A stretch of DNA of 28,483 nucleotides from J027 sp034437655 (GTDB lineage Bacteria; Chloroflexota; Anaerolineae; Aggregatilineales; J027), in the NCBI GenBank assembly GCA_034437655.1, contig DAOTTU010000133.1, forward strand, positions 1 through 28,483, read 5' to 3'. Below, piece by piece: positions 16,111-24,267 of the stretch. A program made the position numbers and the translations under genes. Numbering within the stretch: position 1 is the stretch's first letter; each line of letters begins with the position of its first letter. Below the pieces are notes generated by a model. That model was not told where the DNA came from. It saw only the letters and a list, made by a program, of their open reading frames with translations, and searched no databases.

Positions 16111-17790
16111 GTGGAAGCGGAAAATCTCAGTATTGGACTTGCATTTTTAGCGGGCTTTGTCTCGTTTATTTCGCCCTGTGTGCTGCCACTGGTGCCAGCT
16201 TACATCGGGTACATGGGTGGCCGTGCGACTAAAGAAGCAGGCAAAGAAGACCGTCAGCAGTTTGGTACCTTTGTTCACGGCATCTTTTTTGTGTTGGGCT
16301 TTACGGCCTTTTTTGTCGGCTTCGGGCTGCTGACGTCGGCGGCGTCCTCGTTTTTGAACAGCATCGGCATTGACATTCCGACGCTATTAACGAGGCTTGG
16401 CGGTGTGGCGGTCATTTTCTTTGGGCTGTATGTTATGAAACTGCTTGACCCGATATTTGCGCGGGCCCTGCGTGTCACTGGTGAGTGGCGCGATAACAAC
16501 CAATTTGCGTACGCGCTCGGTTTTACGATCAGTATGCTGCTGCTTATCCTTCAGTATTTTTACTGGGCGTTCGGCGGTGAGGGTGTTGTGCTGCGCTGGT
16601 TTGCGGAAGATGGTTTTACGCCGTTCGTCTGGTCGCTGGTCCTGTTACTGGGCGTGCTGGCGTTGCTACGTGGCCCAATGAACGAAGCCCGTGGATTGGC
16701 CGATTTCTGGCACCGGGCCATTACCAGCCTACAGGTAGCGCTTATCAGTGATACGCGCAAACAGTCCAGCCTGATGACGGGCGAAAAGCACGGCTATGGC
16801 ACCTCATTTAGTTTGGGGATTGTCTTTTCGGCAGGGTGGACACCATGCGTCGGCCCCATCTATGCGGGGGTGTTGGCATTGGCTGCTGATGCCTCAACAA
16901 CCGGGTCGCTCGTGAATGCGGGCGTATTACTGACAGCCTATTCGCTGGGGCTGGGGATTCCCTTTCTACTTACAGCGCTGGCATTCAATCAATCCACATC
17001 AATTATGACCAGCTTGAAACGCAACATGCGCAAAGTTGAGTTGGTGAGCGGTAGCTTGTTGCTGTTTATCGGTGTTTTAATCCTCTCTGGCGGGCTGACT
17101 GACCTCAGCAACCGCTTTGCCACCAACGACGAGTTCATTGAATTTTCAACGCGCATGGAAGAATGCACCGTGAGCGTCTTTGATGGTCGCATTTCAGCGG
17201 GGAGCTACACGGGTTGTTTGAGCAGCGGCGAAGAAAAACTCGGTGACTTGTTTGTGGCGTCGGTGCGCTTCCGTGGTAACGATACCCCCTTTGTTTTTGC
17301 ACCTGCCCCCGACAATGTTGAAGTCGGCCTGAATGTTGGCAACCGTGCGCCCAACTTCACGCTAACGACACTTGAGGGCGAAACTGTATCGCTTGAAGAC
17401 TTCCGTGGCGAGGCGGTGTTGCTCAACTTCTGGGCGACATGGTGTACGCCCTGCCGCGCTGAAATGCCGATTTTTGATAATGTCTATGCTTCCGAGCGCG
17501 ATCGTGGCTTTACAATTCTGGCTGTCAACCTGGAAGAATCCCCTGAGCAAATCGACGGGTTTGTAGAAGAAATCGGTGGGTTGAGCTTCCCAATTTTGTT
17601 GGACCGTGACGGCTCCGTGAACCGTGAATATCGTGTGCGTAACTATCCGACGAGCTTGTTGTTGGACGGTAACGGTATCATCCAAACGATTCATCGGGGT
17701 GCAGTTGCCGAAGAAGACCTGCGTGAAGACCTCGAAATCTTTGAGCCGGAAAGTGTTGCTGAAGACACAACCGTGCAGGCACTTCCCTAG
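16111..17790 (+). CDS. CcdA-type thiol transporter fused to a TlpA/ResA-like thioredoxin
   Basis: The GTG start at 16111 has AGAGGA about 10 nt upstream. The 559-residue protein joins two modules. Residues 1 to about 345 are a CcdA/DsbD-beta membrane domain with paired redox cysteines, Cys23 in FISPCVLPLVPAY and Cys246 in GWTPCVGPIYAG. Residues 410-545 are a thioredoxin fold with WCTPC (Cys445, Cys448) and the cis-proline segment VRNYPTS. CcdA proteins move reducing equivalents from cytoplasmic thioredoxin across the membrane. The fused thioredoxin is expected to receive them outside. A segment of about 90 residues around 125-215 with extra hydrophobic stretches separates the two CcdA halves. 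The gene leads a redox unit, with the next thioredoxin gene 5 nt downstream. Confidence 0.88.
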   Translation: MEAENLSIGLAFLAGFVSFISPCVLPLVPAYIGYMGGRATKEAGKEDRQQFGTFVHGIFFVLGFTAFFVGFGLLTSAASSFLNSIGIDIPTLLTRLGGVAVIFFGLYVMKLLDPIFARALRVTGEWRDNNQFAYALGFTISMLLLILQYFYWAFGGEGVVLRWFAEDGFTPFVWSLVLLLGVLALLRGPMNEARGLADFWHRAITSLQVALISDTRKQSSLMTGEKHGYGTSFSLGIVFSAGWTPCVGPIYAGVLALAADASTTGSLVNAGVLLTAYSLGLGIPFLLTALAFNQSTSIMTSLKRNMRKVELVSGSLLLFIGVLILSGGLTDLSNRFATNDEFIEFSTRMEECTVSVFDGRISAGSYTGCLSSGEEKLGDLFVASVRFRGNDTPFVFAPAPDNVEVGLNVGNRAPNFTLTTLEGETVSLEDFRGEAVLLNFWATWCTPCRAEMPIFDNVYASERDRGFTILAVNLEESPEQIDGFVEEIGGLSFPILLDRDGSVNREYRVRNYPTSLLLDGNGIIQTIHRGAVAEEDLREDLEIFEPESVAEDTTVQALP

Positions 17791-17795
17791 GCTAA

Positions 17796-18329
17796 ATGGA
17801 CGCTTTCCACAACATCAATACACCACGCAAACGCCTTGCAGCGGTCGGTGCAGTTCTTTGTGTGCTGGCTGCTGTGAGCATCCTCGTTTGGTCCGGGTTG
17901 CCAGATGTGCCGCGTGTAGAACAAGTCGTCGCGTTTGACGCCGAAACGCTCGATGATGAGCGCCTTACGATTGCGCCGCAACCGGGCCGGCCGGTGGTGC
18001 TTAATTTCTGGGCGACGTGGTGTGCCCCATGCGTGATTGAAATGCCAATCCTTGAAGATGCCTACCAACAACACCGGGACGACGGGCTTTTACTGGTGGG
18101 AATCAACCTGGCCGAAGACCCCGAAATGGTTGAAAGCTGGCTCAATGAGAACGACATCAATTTCCCGGTAGTGATCGACCGCTTCCGTGAATTAGAGGCG
18201 GCTTACGAGGTGCGCGGGTATCCGACCACGTTTTTTATCGACGCTCGTGGTAATATCAGGCGCGTGCATCAGGGCCCGCTTTCAGAAGATGAGCTGGCGG
18301 AAAACCTGCGGCGCATTGGTATCGGATGA
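17796..18329 (+). CDS. Membrane-anchored TlpA/ResA-like thioredoxin
   Basis: The 177-residue product has an N-terminal signal anchor (about 14-33, LAAVGAVLCVLAAVSILVW) and an exported thioredoxin fold. The active site is FWATWCAPC (Cys76, Cys79) and the cis-proline lies in VRGYPTTFF. The segment after the active site (LLLVGINLAEDPEMV) is typical of the TlpA/ResA group, which reduces disulfides in apocytochrome c or other exported proteins. It starts 5 nt after the CcdA fusion and parallels that protein's C-terminal domain, so the two are probably successive electron carriers. Confidence 0.88.
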   Translation: MDAFHNINTPRKRLAAVGAVLCVLAAVSILVWSGLPDVPRVEQVVAFDAETLDDERLTIAPQPGRPVVLNFWATWCAPCVIEMPILEDAYQQHRDDGLLLVGINLAEDPEMVESWLNENDINFPVVIDRFRELEAAYEVRGYPTTFFIDARGNIRRVHQGPLSEDELAENLRRIGIG

Positions 18330-18354
18330 TTTTTGCAGGATGAATTGACTTTAC

Positions 18355-19221
18355 ATGAGCCAGAACAGACTTGAAGACAAGCTCCGCGAACGCTACGAAG
18401 CCTCGATTAGGCGCAAACGCTTCCAACTGCGCCTGATCCGTAACTGGTGGTTAATCGCTGTATTGATATTGGGCATCTATGTTGGTTTACCCATGGCCGC
18501 CCCGGTGATGATGCAAGCCGGCGCAACCGGCCCGGCTAACTCCATCTACAGTGTATATAGCTTTGCATGCCATCAGTTCGCCTTCCGCTCGATCTTCGTT
18601 TTTGGTGAGCAGGCCTTCTATCCGCGTGACGAAGCTGGCGTTGATGGGCTAGAAACCTTTGAATCACGAGCGGCAGAATCTGACGAGTTTGTGCAAATAT
18701 ACCTGGATCGTTTTGATAACCCGCCCGATCAAGTCAGCAGTGAACAGATTGAAGGTGATCTGCGCGTCTGGGGCGATGATGCTCAATGGACATGGGCGTC
18801 ACGTGACTTTGTTGGCGATGACGACATGGGTTATAAGATGGCCCTCTGTCAGCGTGACATCGCAATTTATGCGGCTATGGTAGTGGCTGGCCTGATTTTC
18901 GGTGCGATCCGACATCGTTTGCGGCCAATTCCACTCTGGATTTATGTCTTGCTTGGACTCGGCCCGATTGGGATTGATGGCTTTGGGCAATTGCTGAGCT
19001 ATCCGCCCTTCGAGTTCTGGGACCCGAGCGAGACGACGCCCTTTTTCCGTATTTTGACCGGGACGTTGTTTGGTGTGATGAACGTGTGGCTGGCCTTCCC
19101 CTACCTGCAACAGTCCTTTGACGAAAACGAAGACGCGCTGCAACGCGAACTCGACTACCGCGAACACGAGTTTGAGCAAGAATTAGAAAAAGTTCGCAAA
19201 GCAACACGGTCAGGGGAATAG
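18355..19221 (+). CDS. DUF2085 family membrane protein
   Basis: The 288-residue protein has helices near 32-50, 171-187, 198-218 and 236-252. It has the two DUF2085 landmarks, CHQ (Cys72-His73-Gln74 in FACHQFAFRSIFVFG) and a later cysteine segment, LCQRDIAIY (Cys165), which aligns with the usual CxRCxGIY. In this copy the second cysteine of CxRC is Asp168, so the potential metal or redox site is reduced to two cysteines. The C-terminal 40 residues are a charged coiled-coil-like tail (REHEFEQELEKVRKA). Function is unknown. It follows the thioredoxin genes closely on the same strand, so a thiol-linked role is an inference from context. Confidence 0.8.
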   Translation: MSQNRLEDKLRERYEASIRRKRFQLRLIRNWWLIAVLILGIYVGLPMAAPVMMQAGATGPANSIYSVYSFACHQFAFRSIFVFGEQAFYPRDEAGVDGLETFESRAAESDEFVQIYLDRFDNPPDQVSSEQIEGDLRVWGDDAQWTWASRDFVGDDDMGYKMALCQRDIAIYAAMVVAGLIFGAIRHRLRPIPLWIYVLLGLGPIGIDGFGQLLSYPPFEFWDPSETTPFFRILTGTLFGVMNVWLAFPYLQQSFDENEDALQRELDYREHEFEQELEKVRKATRSGE

Positions 19222-19227
19222 TAGACG

Positions 19228-19812
19228 CTATTCCTCGTCGCTATTCTCATCGCCTTGAATCATGTTCTGCAGATGCTCGTATGGGTCGGTGATGTCAAAG
19301 TAAAGTTGTTTTGGTGGGTCGTCGCTCTCAGCACGCGGGCCGACGGTCATCACATCAATGTAGCGCTCATCGACCATCAACAATTCCTGACTGAGCATCT
19401 TTAGCCCCATGACACTCAGTGCGGTGTATTCTTCAGCTACCGCTACAACCTGCCACGCGGTATCAATAGATTTGCCATCCCCTGAGTTGAACAGGGCACC
19501 GAGCATCCCCTCCACAAATCCATGTTGTCGCCCGGCAAACTCGAACCATTCAAGCTGCTCGAATGCATATTCAAGCATCATCCGCACTTCAAGGTCCATC
19601 GGATTTGCTTCAAGCATTTTTTCGCAAAAACTGACGACTTCTTCGAAGTTGCCAGCGCTGTTGGTGCTGCCAATGAGTTTGTGATAGGAAAAGTGTTTGG
19701 CGGGGTTGTACTCGTCGCTATGGACATAGGCTTCGCGCAGCGCGGCAAAGTCAGCTTGCTGGGGGTCTTTTTCTGCGGCGGTCACCAGTTCTCTAAAGGT
19801 TTTTTCAGCCAT
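19228..19812 (-). CDS. DUF4919-like protein, unknown function
   Basis: The start at 19812 is preferred because AAAGGCG sits 6 nt before it; the longer frame to 19935 would run into the divergent gene. The product is 194 residues and begins MAEKTFRELVTAAEKDPQQ. The central helical region (EEVVSFCEKMLEANPMDLEV) resembles TPR repeats. SGDGKSIDTAWQVVAVAEEY and KQLYFDITDPYEHL match what I recall of DUF4919 proteins. No signal peptide or membrane helix is seen, so it is probably cytoplasmic. It is convergent with the DUF2085 gene (6-nt gap) and divergent from the selenoprotein candidate. A role in the redox block is not supported by its sequence. Confidence 0.75.
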   Translation of the reverse strand: MAEKTFRELVTAAEKDPQQADFAALREAYVHSDEYNPAKHFSYHKLIGSTNSAGNFEEVVSFCEKMLEANPMDLEVRMMLEYAFEQLEWFEFAGRQHGFVEGMLGALFNSGDGKSIDTAWQVVAVAEEYTALSVMGLKMLSQELLMVDERYIDVMTVGPRAESDDPPKQLYFDITDPYEHLQNMIQGDENSDEE

Positions 19813-19876
19813 TGTTCGCCTTTGTAGGTGTATAGTTTTTGAGCATGTTAAGCTAGTAGAAATCCTGACACACCTT

Positions 19877-20362
19877 ATGTCAATCTTCAACCAGTATTCG
19901 TTCGTGTTTATCGCTATTGTGCTTGGCCTTGGCATTGCCTTCGCCTTGTGGCGCTGGCAGCGCGGGGCGGCCTGGCTGCGTGGAGGCGTTCTGGCACTGT
20001 ATATTGTCGTCGCTGTTGTTGCGGGGCTCTCCCTGCGCTATCCAGACACCACCGTTGAAAACGTGCAGGACGCCGAGACAATCCTCACCAACGGCAACCC
20101 GACCTTCTTTATGTTCTACTCCAACTACTGAGCGGCCTGTATGCGTGATATTGGCACCGTGCGTGCCTTACAGGACGATCTTCAAGACGACAACATCGAT
20201 GTGCTGTTGGTAGACATTCACGACGACATCGGGCAAGAATTGCGGCGGCGCTACAACTTCCGTGTGACACCGACCTATATCATTTTTGATGGGGCCGGCA
20301 ATGAATTGTGGCGCGGACACAGCACGCCAACCGAAGATGAGATACGCCAACGAACAGGCTGA
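19877..20362 (+). CDS. Candidate selenocysteine-containing membrane-anchored thioredoxin (in-frame TGA at codon 85)
   Basis: The frame from ATG 19877 reaches TGA at 20129-20131 and continues in the same frame to TGA at 20360-20362. Reading the first TGA as selenocysteine gives 161 residues. Two helices (9-25 and 37-53) are joined by the basic loop RWQRGAAWLR. The positive-inside rule places that loop in the cytoplasm and the C-terminal domain outside. The domain is a thioredoxin fold: strand PTFFMFYSNY, then U85-A-A-C88, a helix MRDIGTVRALQDDL, the strand DVLLVDI, the cis-proline segment VTPTYIIF (Pro132), and DGAGNELWRGHST. The TGA sits exactly where the first cysteine of CxxC belongs. Neither half is a plausible protein alone. 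A SECIS-like hairpin lies just downstream. The alternative is a nonsense mutation in a Cys-type gene. No strong ribosome site precedes the ATG. Confidence 0.75.
20132..20174 (+). promoter_or_regulatory. Candidate bacterial SECIS hairpin
   Basis: The lower stem CCTGTA (20136-20141) pairs with TACAGG (20169-20174). The upper stem GGCAC (20153-20157) pairs with GTGCC (20163-20167) around the loop CGTGC (20158-20162). The loop begins 26 nt after the TGA and has G at its second position. Both fit the published general description of bacterial SECIS elements (loop about 16-37 nt from UGA, G in the first two loop bases). The 11-nt versus 1-nt internal asymmetry between the stems is a weakness. Confidence 0.55.
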
Positions 20363-20429
20363 CCTCTTGTGACCTTTAAATATATTTACTTACTTGCAAT
20401 GCAGCGAAAATGCTGTACACTTCAACAGG

Positions 20430-20457
20430 CATGTTGATTATTTATAGAAAACATGTT
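20430..20457. promoter_or_regulatory. Inverted repeat CATGTT...AACATG upstream of the ABC exporter operon
   Basis: CATGTT (20430-20435) and AACATG (20450-20455) are inverted copies 14 nt apart. The second is part of the 8-bp palindrome AACATGTT. The AT-rich spacer holds TTTATAGAA, which could contain a -10 box. The site lies in the 177-bp gap before the exporter genes and may bind a regulator. Confidence 0.35.
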
Positions 20458-20539
20458 CTAATTTTGATATGGCATTAAACGACCATCGCTGATGCCATGT
20501 ATCTGTCCGGGCTTGCTGTTACATTCAACAGGGGGGCGT

Positions 20540-22342
20540 GTGTCCATTCAACCCAACCGTGAATTTACTGTCGCAGACAGCTATACCTACAACCGCCAAA
20601 ACACCTATCGCTGGCTATTTTCGCATATCTGGCGCTACAAGTGGTTTGCACTGTTCTCGTTGCTGGCGTATATCGGGGCCTACGCCTTTTTCTCGCAAAG
20701 CCGTGTGCTAGTTGGTTCAGCCATTGAAGAAGTGCTTGACCCGGCAAGTGTGGCGGGGACATTGGTCACCATTGCCATATTCATGCTCATCGTCTCAGTC
20801 GGGGATGGCTTATCTAGCCTGCTCGGCAGCCTCTCTATGGAGACGATTGCGCAACGCCTCGAGCGTGATTCGCGTGAAGAGTTGTACATTAGCTTGCTGG
20901 AAAAAAGCCAGACCTTTCACGACCGTCAGCGCGTTGGCGACATCATGGCCCGCGCCACAGATGACGTCAAGCAACTCAACGGTATGATTAACCCGGGCCT
21001 GATGTTCGCCTATGAAATGGTGATCGGTTTTGCGGTGCCACTGACCTTTATTGCGCTGTTAGACTGGCGTCTGCTGCTGGTGCCCGTGCTATTTCTGTTG
21101 ACATACATCGTACTGGCCTATGACTACGCCCGTCGGCTAGAACCCGTCACAGTTGAGCAGCGCGTTAAATTCGGGGTGATGAATGCCGGGCTTGAGGAGT
21201 CGATTTCGGGAATTGAAGTCGTCAAGGCCAGCACGACCGAACCCTTTGAGCGCCGCAAGTTTCGCCGCAATGCCCGCACCTTCCGCGATTATTTCGTGAA
21301 GCAAGGCAAAATCGAAGCGACATACCTACCGATTCTGCTGTTCCGTATCGGGTTCGGGTTACTCTTTTTGCACGCGATTTTCCTCTATCGTGCAGACATC
21401 ATCACACTGGGGGATGCTATCGCTGTAATCGGGTTGTATGGTGTCATGGAGTTTCCGACGTTTGTGTCGCTGTTTGCACTGGGATTGTTGCAACAAGGTG
21501 TGGCGAGTGCCGGGCGTATCCTCGGCATCATCAACGAAGAAACTGATATTGACCAGAACGCCACCGGCCACCGAGGCAAGGCGCAGGGCGAAATCACTTT
21601 TGAGAACGTCTCGTTTGGCTACCACCCTGACAACCCGATTCTCAAAAACATCACCTTCACGGTTAAACCCGGTCAAACGGTCGCGATTGTCGGGCAGACG
21701 GGGTCTGGCAAAAGCACCCTGACGTCGCTGGTCAACCGTACCTACGATGCCCGGACCGGCCGCGTGTTGCTCGATGGCGTTGATGTGCGCGACTGGAATA
21801 TTGCCGCGCTGCGCTCACAGATTTCGAAGATTGAGCAGGACATCTTCCTGTTTTCGCGGACGGTTGCCGAAAACATCGCTTTCGGTGCCCCAGACACACC
21901 GCAAGAACAGATCGAAGCCGCTGCCAAAGCAGCCCAGGCCCATGACTTCATCATGACGTTTAAAGACGGTTATCAGACCAAACTTGGTGAACGCGGCGTG
22001 ACGCTTTCCGGTGGGCAGCGGCAACGCATCGCACTGGCACGCGCATTTTTGAGCGACCCGGGTATCCTCATTCTGGACGACTCGACCAGTGCGATTGACA
22101 GCGCCACCGAAGACGCCATCCAGAAAGCACTGCGCAAGGTGCAAGAAGGCCGCACGACGTTGTTAATTACGCACCGGCTCTCACAGATTCGCTGGGCAGA
22201 CCATATCCTCGTGCTAGACCACGGTGAACTGATCGCCAGCGGCACGCATGACGATTTGCTGCGTACTTCTGCACTGTATCGTCGTATCTTCGCCCGTTAT
22301 GACATGGCATTGCCGCCGCTCGAAGCCGCGCAGGCCAGTTAG
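20540..22342 (+). CDS. ABC exporter subunit 1 (degenerate catalytic site member)
   Basis: I favour GTG at 20540, preceded by AGGGGGG, over ATG at 20492, which has no ribosome site. The product is about 600 residues. A six-helix exporter domain (about 20-310) is followed by an ATPase with Walker A GQTGSGKS (near 384), signature LSGGQRQR (near 488), Walker B ILILDDSTSA (near 508) and H-loop ITHRLS. The residue after the Walker B Asp is Asp instead of the catalytic Glu. Paired with the next gene's imperfect signature, this is the pattern of asymmetric heterodimeric exporters such as BmrCD or TM287/288. Substrate is unknown; lipid or multidrug export is typical of the family. Confidence 0.9.
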   Translation: MSIQPNREFTVADSYTYNRQNTYRWLFSHIWRYKWFALFSLLAYIGAYAFFSQSRVLVGSAIEEVLDPASVAGTLVTIAIFMLIVSVGDGLSSLLGSLSMETIAQRLERDSREELYISLLEKSQTFHDRQRVGDIMARATDDVKQLNGMINPGLMFAYEMVIGFAVPLTFIALLDWRLLLVPVLFLLTYIVLAYDYARRLEPVTVEQRVKFGVMNAGLEESISGIEVVKASTTEPFERRKFRRNARTFRDYFVKQGKIEATYLPILLFRIGFGLLFLHAIFLYRADIITLGDAIAVIGLYGVMEFPTFVSLFALGLLQQGVASAGRILGIINEETDIDQNATGHRGKAQGEITFENVSFGYHPDNPILKNITFTVKPGQTVAIVGQTGSGKSTLTSLVNRTYDARTGRVLLDGVDVRDWNIAALRSQISKIEQDIFLFSRTVAENIAFGAPDTPQEQIEAAAKAAQAHDFIMTFKDGYQTKLGERGVTLSGGQRQRIALARAFLSDPGILILDDSTSAIDSATEDAIQKALRKVQEGRTTLLITHRLSQIRWADHILVLDHGELIASGTHDDLLRTSALYRRIFARYDMALPPLEAAQAS

Positions 22343-22367
22343 GTTCACTTGAAAGGAGACACCAGCC

Positions 22368-24185
22368 ATGGGTTTTATCATGGACGGCCTTGACGCCGAG
22401 GACTACGATCGCAATTACAGCGACAGGGCGCTTGTACAGCGTATTGTTCAGTATTTCCGCCCGCATTCAAAACGCATTCTGCTGGTAGCGGTGATGTTGT
22501 TTACGGGCTCGGTGCTGAGTGCGTTGCTGCCTGTCTTGATTTCGGCCAGCATCGACGAACTCACCCGGACGGAAAGCAATACGCAGGTCCTGGTCTTTGT
22601 AGGGATCATCCTTGCTTTTGGGGCACTTATCTGGGTTGTGAACGCGATTCGACGCTGGTATGGGGCGCTGGCGATTGGGGATGTCGTGCTTAAAATGCGG
22701 GAAGATGCCTTCGACGCTGTGATGGAGCGTGACCTCTCATTCTACGACAAATATCCCTCGGGCAAAATCGTCAGCCGCGTGACCTCTGACACCGAGCAAT
22801 TTGCACAGATTGTCAATCTGGTGATGGAGCTACTCGGGCAAATTTTGCTGGTCACGGTGCTTATTGGCTATCTGTTTTTCATCGACGCCATGTTGACGCT
22901 GGTTGTGATTGCATTGTCACCGTTTATCATCGGGGTGGCATTGGCATTTCGGCACATTGCCCGCAACACGGTGACACAATCACGGCGCGTCAATGCGGTG
23001 GTGAGTGCGCATATTCAAGAAACCGTTGCCGGGATTGGCGTCGCGAAGACATTCCGTCAGGAAGGCACCATCTATGATGAATTTCAGGACGTTAACGCCC
23101 AGTCGTATGGCATCAACCTGCGGACTGGCTATGTCTTCAGCAGCATTTTCCCGATTCTGATTTCCATTGCCGGGGTAGCAAGTGCGGCGCTGGTATACCT
23201 GGGTGGGGTGCGGGCTGAGGCGGGTGACCTTTCCACGGGCGACTACCTGCTGTTTATGCAGGGGATCGGTATGTTCTGGTTTCCGCTGACGAGCATTGCG
23301 TCGTTCTGGAGCCAATTTCAGCTTGGGCTTGCGGCCGGTGAACGGGTCTTTGCGCTGATTGACGCTGAAGCCGCTGTCATCCAGACCGGGGAAAACCGCC
23401 ACCTTGACCATGTAAACGGCGAAATTCGCTTCGAAAATGTGAACTTTCACTACAAAGAAGGTGAACCTGTCTTGCAAGACTTCTCGCTGACCATTCCGGC
23501 TGGCGAAACGCTGGCTCTGGTGGGGCATACGGGTTCAGGCAAATCGAGCATCACGAAGTTGCTAGCGCGGTTCTACGAGTTTCAGGGTGGCACCATCTAC
23601 CTTGACGGCAATGACATCCGCACGCTCGATTTACAGCATTACCGTTCGTTTCTCGGGTTCGTGACACAGTCGCCGTTTTTGTTTGACGGTACTGTGCTGG
23701 ACAATATCCGCTATGGCAAACCCGATGCTAGCGACGACGAAGTGCGTGAGGTCGCCTGGCAGGTGGGACAGGGCGATTGGATCAGTAGTTTGCCGCTGGG
23801 CTTGAACACTGAAGTTGGGGAACGTGGCAGCAACCTGTCGATGGGGCAACGGCAACTGGTCGCATTGGCGCGTGTGCTGGTGCAAGACCCGCGCATCTTG
23901 ATTCTGGATGAAGCGACCGCCAGCATTGACCCCCTCACTGAAACGCTGATTCAAGAGGGGCTCGACATCGTACTGCAAGGGCGCACTGCGATTGTCATTG
24001 CACACCGTCTATCTACGATCAAAAATGCTGACCGCATCATTGTGCTGGACAAAGGCGCGATTCTCGAAGAAGGCAACCACGCACTGTTATTGGCGCGCGG
24101 TGGGCATTACGCCGAGTTGTACAATACCTACTTCCGGCATCAGAGCCTGGAATATATCGAAGGTATGGCTGGAGAAGCGGTATAA
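22368..24185 (+). CDS. ABC exporter subunit 2 (catalytically competent member)
   Basis: The 605-residue product starts at ATG 22368 with AAAGGAG 9 nt upstream. A second in-frame ATG four codons later is less well placed. It has a six-helix exporter domain (about 30-320) and an ATPase with Walker A GHTGSGKS (near 386), signature LSMGQRQL (near 490), Walker B ILILDEATAS with the catalytic Glu, and H-loop IAHRLS. LSMGQ departs from LSGGQ. In a heterodimer this signature would face the Asp-containing site of the first subunit, giving one consensus and one degenerate ATP site. The gene begins 25 nt after the first subunit, and the two clearly form one exporter. Confidence 0.92.
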   Translation: MGFIMDGLDAEDYDRNYSDRALVQRIVQYFRPHSKRILLVAVMLFTGSVLSALLPVLISASIDELTRTESNTQVLVFVGIILAFGALIWVVNAIRRWYGALAIGDVVLKMREDAFDAVMERDLSFYDKYPSGKIVSRVTSDTEQFAQIVNLVMELLGQILLVTVLIGYLFFIDAMLTLVVIALSPFIIGVALAFRHIARNTVTQSRRVNAVVSAHIQETVAGIGVAKTFRQEGTIYDEFQDVNAQSYGINLRTGYVFSSIFPILISIAGVASAALVYLGGVRAEAGDLSTGDYLLFMQGIGMFWFPLTSIASFWSQFQLGLAAGERVFALIDAEAAVIQTGENRHLDHVNGEIRFENVNFHYKEGEPVLQDFSLTIPAGETLALVGHTGSGKSSITKLLARFYEFQGGTIYLDGNDIRTLDLQHYRSFLGFVTQSPFLFDGTVLDNIRYGKPDASDDEVREVAWQVGQGDWISSLPLGLNTEVGERGSNLSMGQRQLVALARVLVQDPRILILDEATASIDPLTETLIQEGLDIVLQGRTAIVIAHRLSTIKNADRIIVLDKGAILEEGNHALLLARGGHYAELYNTYFRHQSLEYIEGMAGEAV

Positions 24186-24216
24186 CAGCCATTTGCAATA
24201 TCAAAAAGTGACCTTC

Positions 24217-24244
24217 TTTAAAGTTTTTGGTGATACACTATAAT
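24217..24244 (+). promoter_or_regulatory. Promoter of the CBS-protein operon
   Basis: A perfect TATAAT -10 box lies at 24239-24244. A weak -35 (TTTAAA, 24217-24222) is 16 nt upstream. Transcription would start near 24251, leaving a leader of about 17 nt that contains just the AAGGAGGT ribosome site (24255-24262). Confidence 0.55.
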
Positions 24245-24267
24245 CAACTACAAAAAGGAGGTCATTG

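Noticed and set aside
19813..19935. Longer DUF4919-like protein starting at 19935
   Set aside because: The extra 41 residues lie antisense to the start of the selenoprotein candidate, look random, and the internal ATG at 19812 has a ribosome site.
20141..20362. Separate small gene starting at ATG 20141
   Set aside because: It would start in the middle of a thioredoxin fold just after the active site, with no ribosome site. It is in the same frame as 19877-20131, so one recoded gene explains it better.
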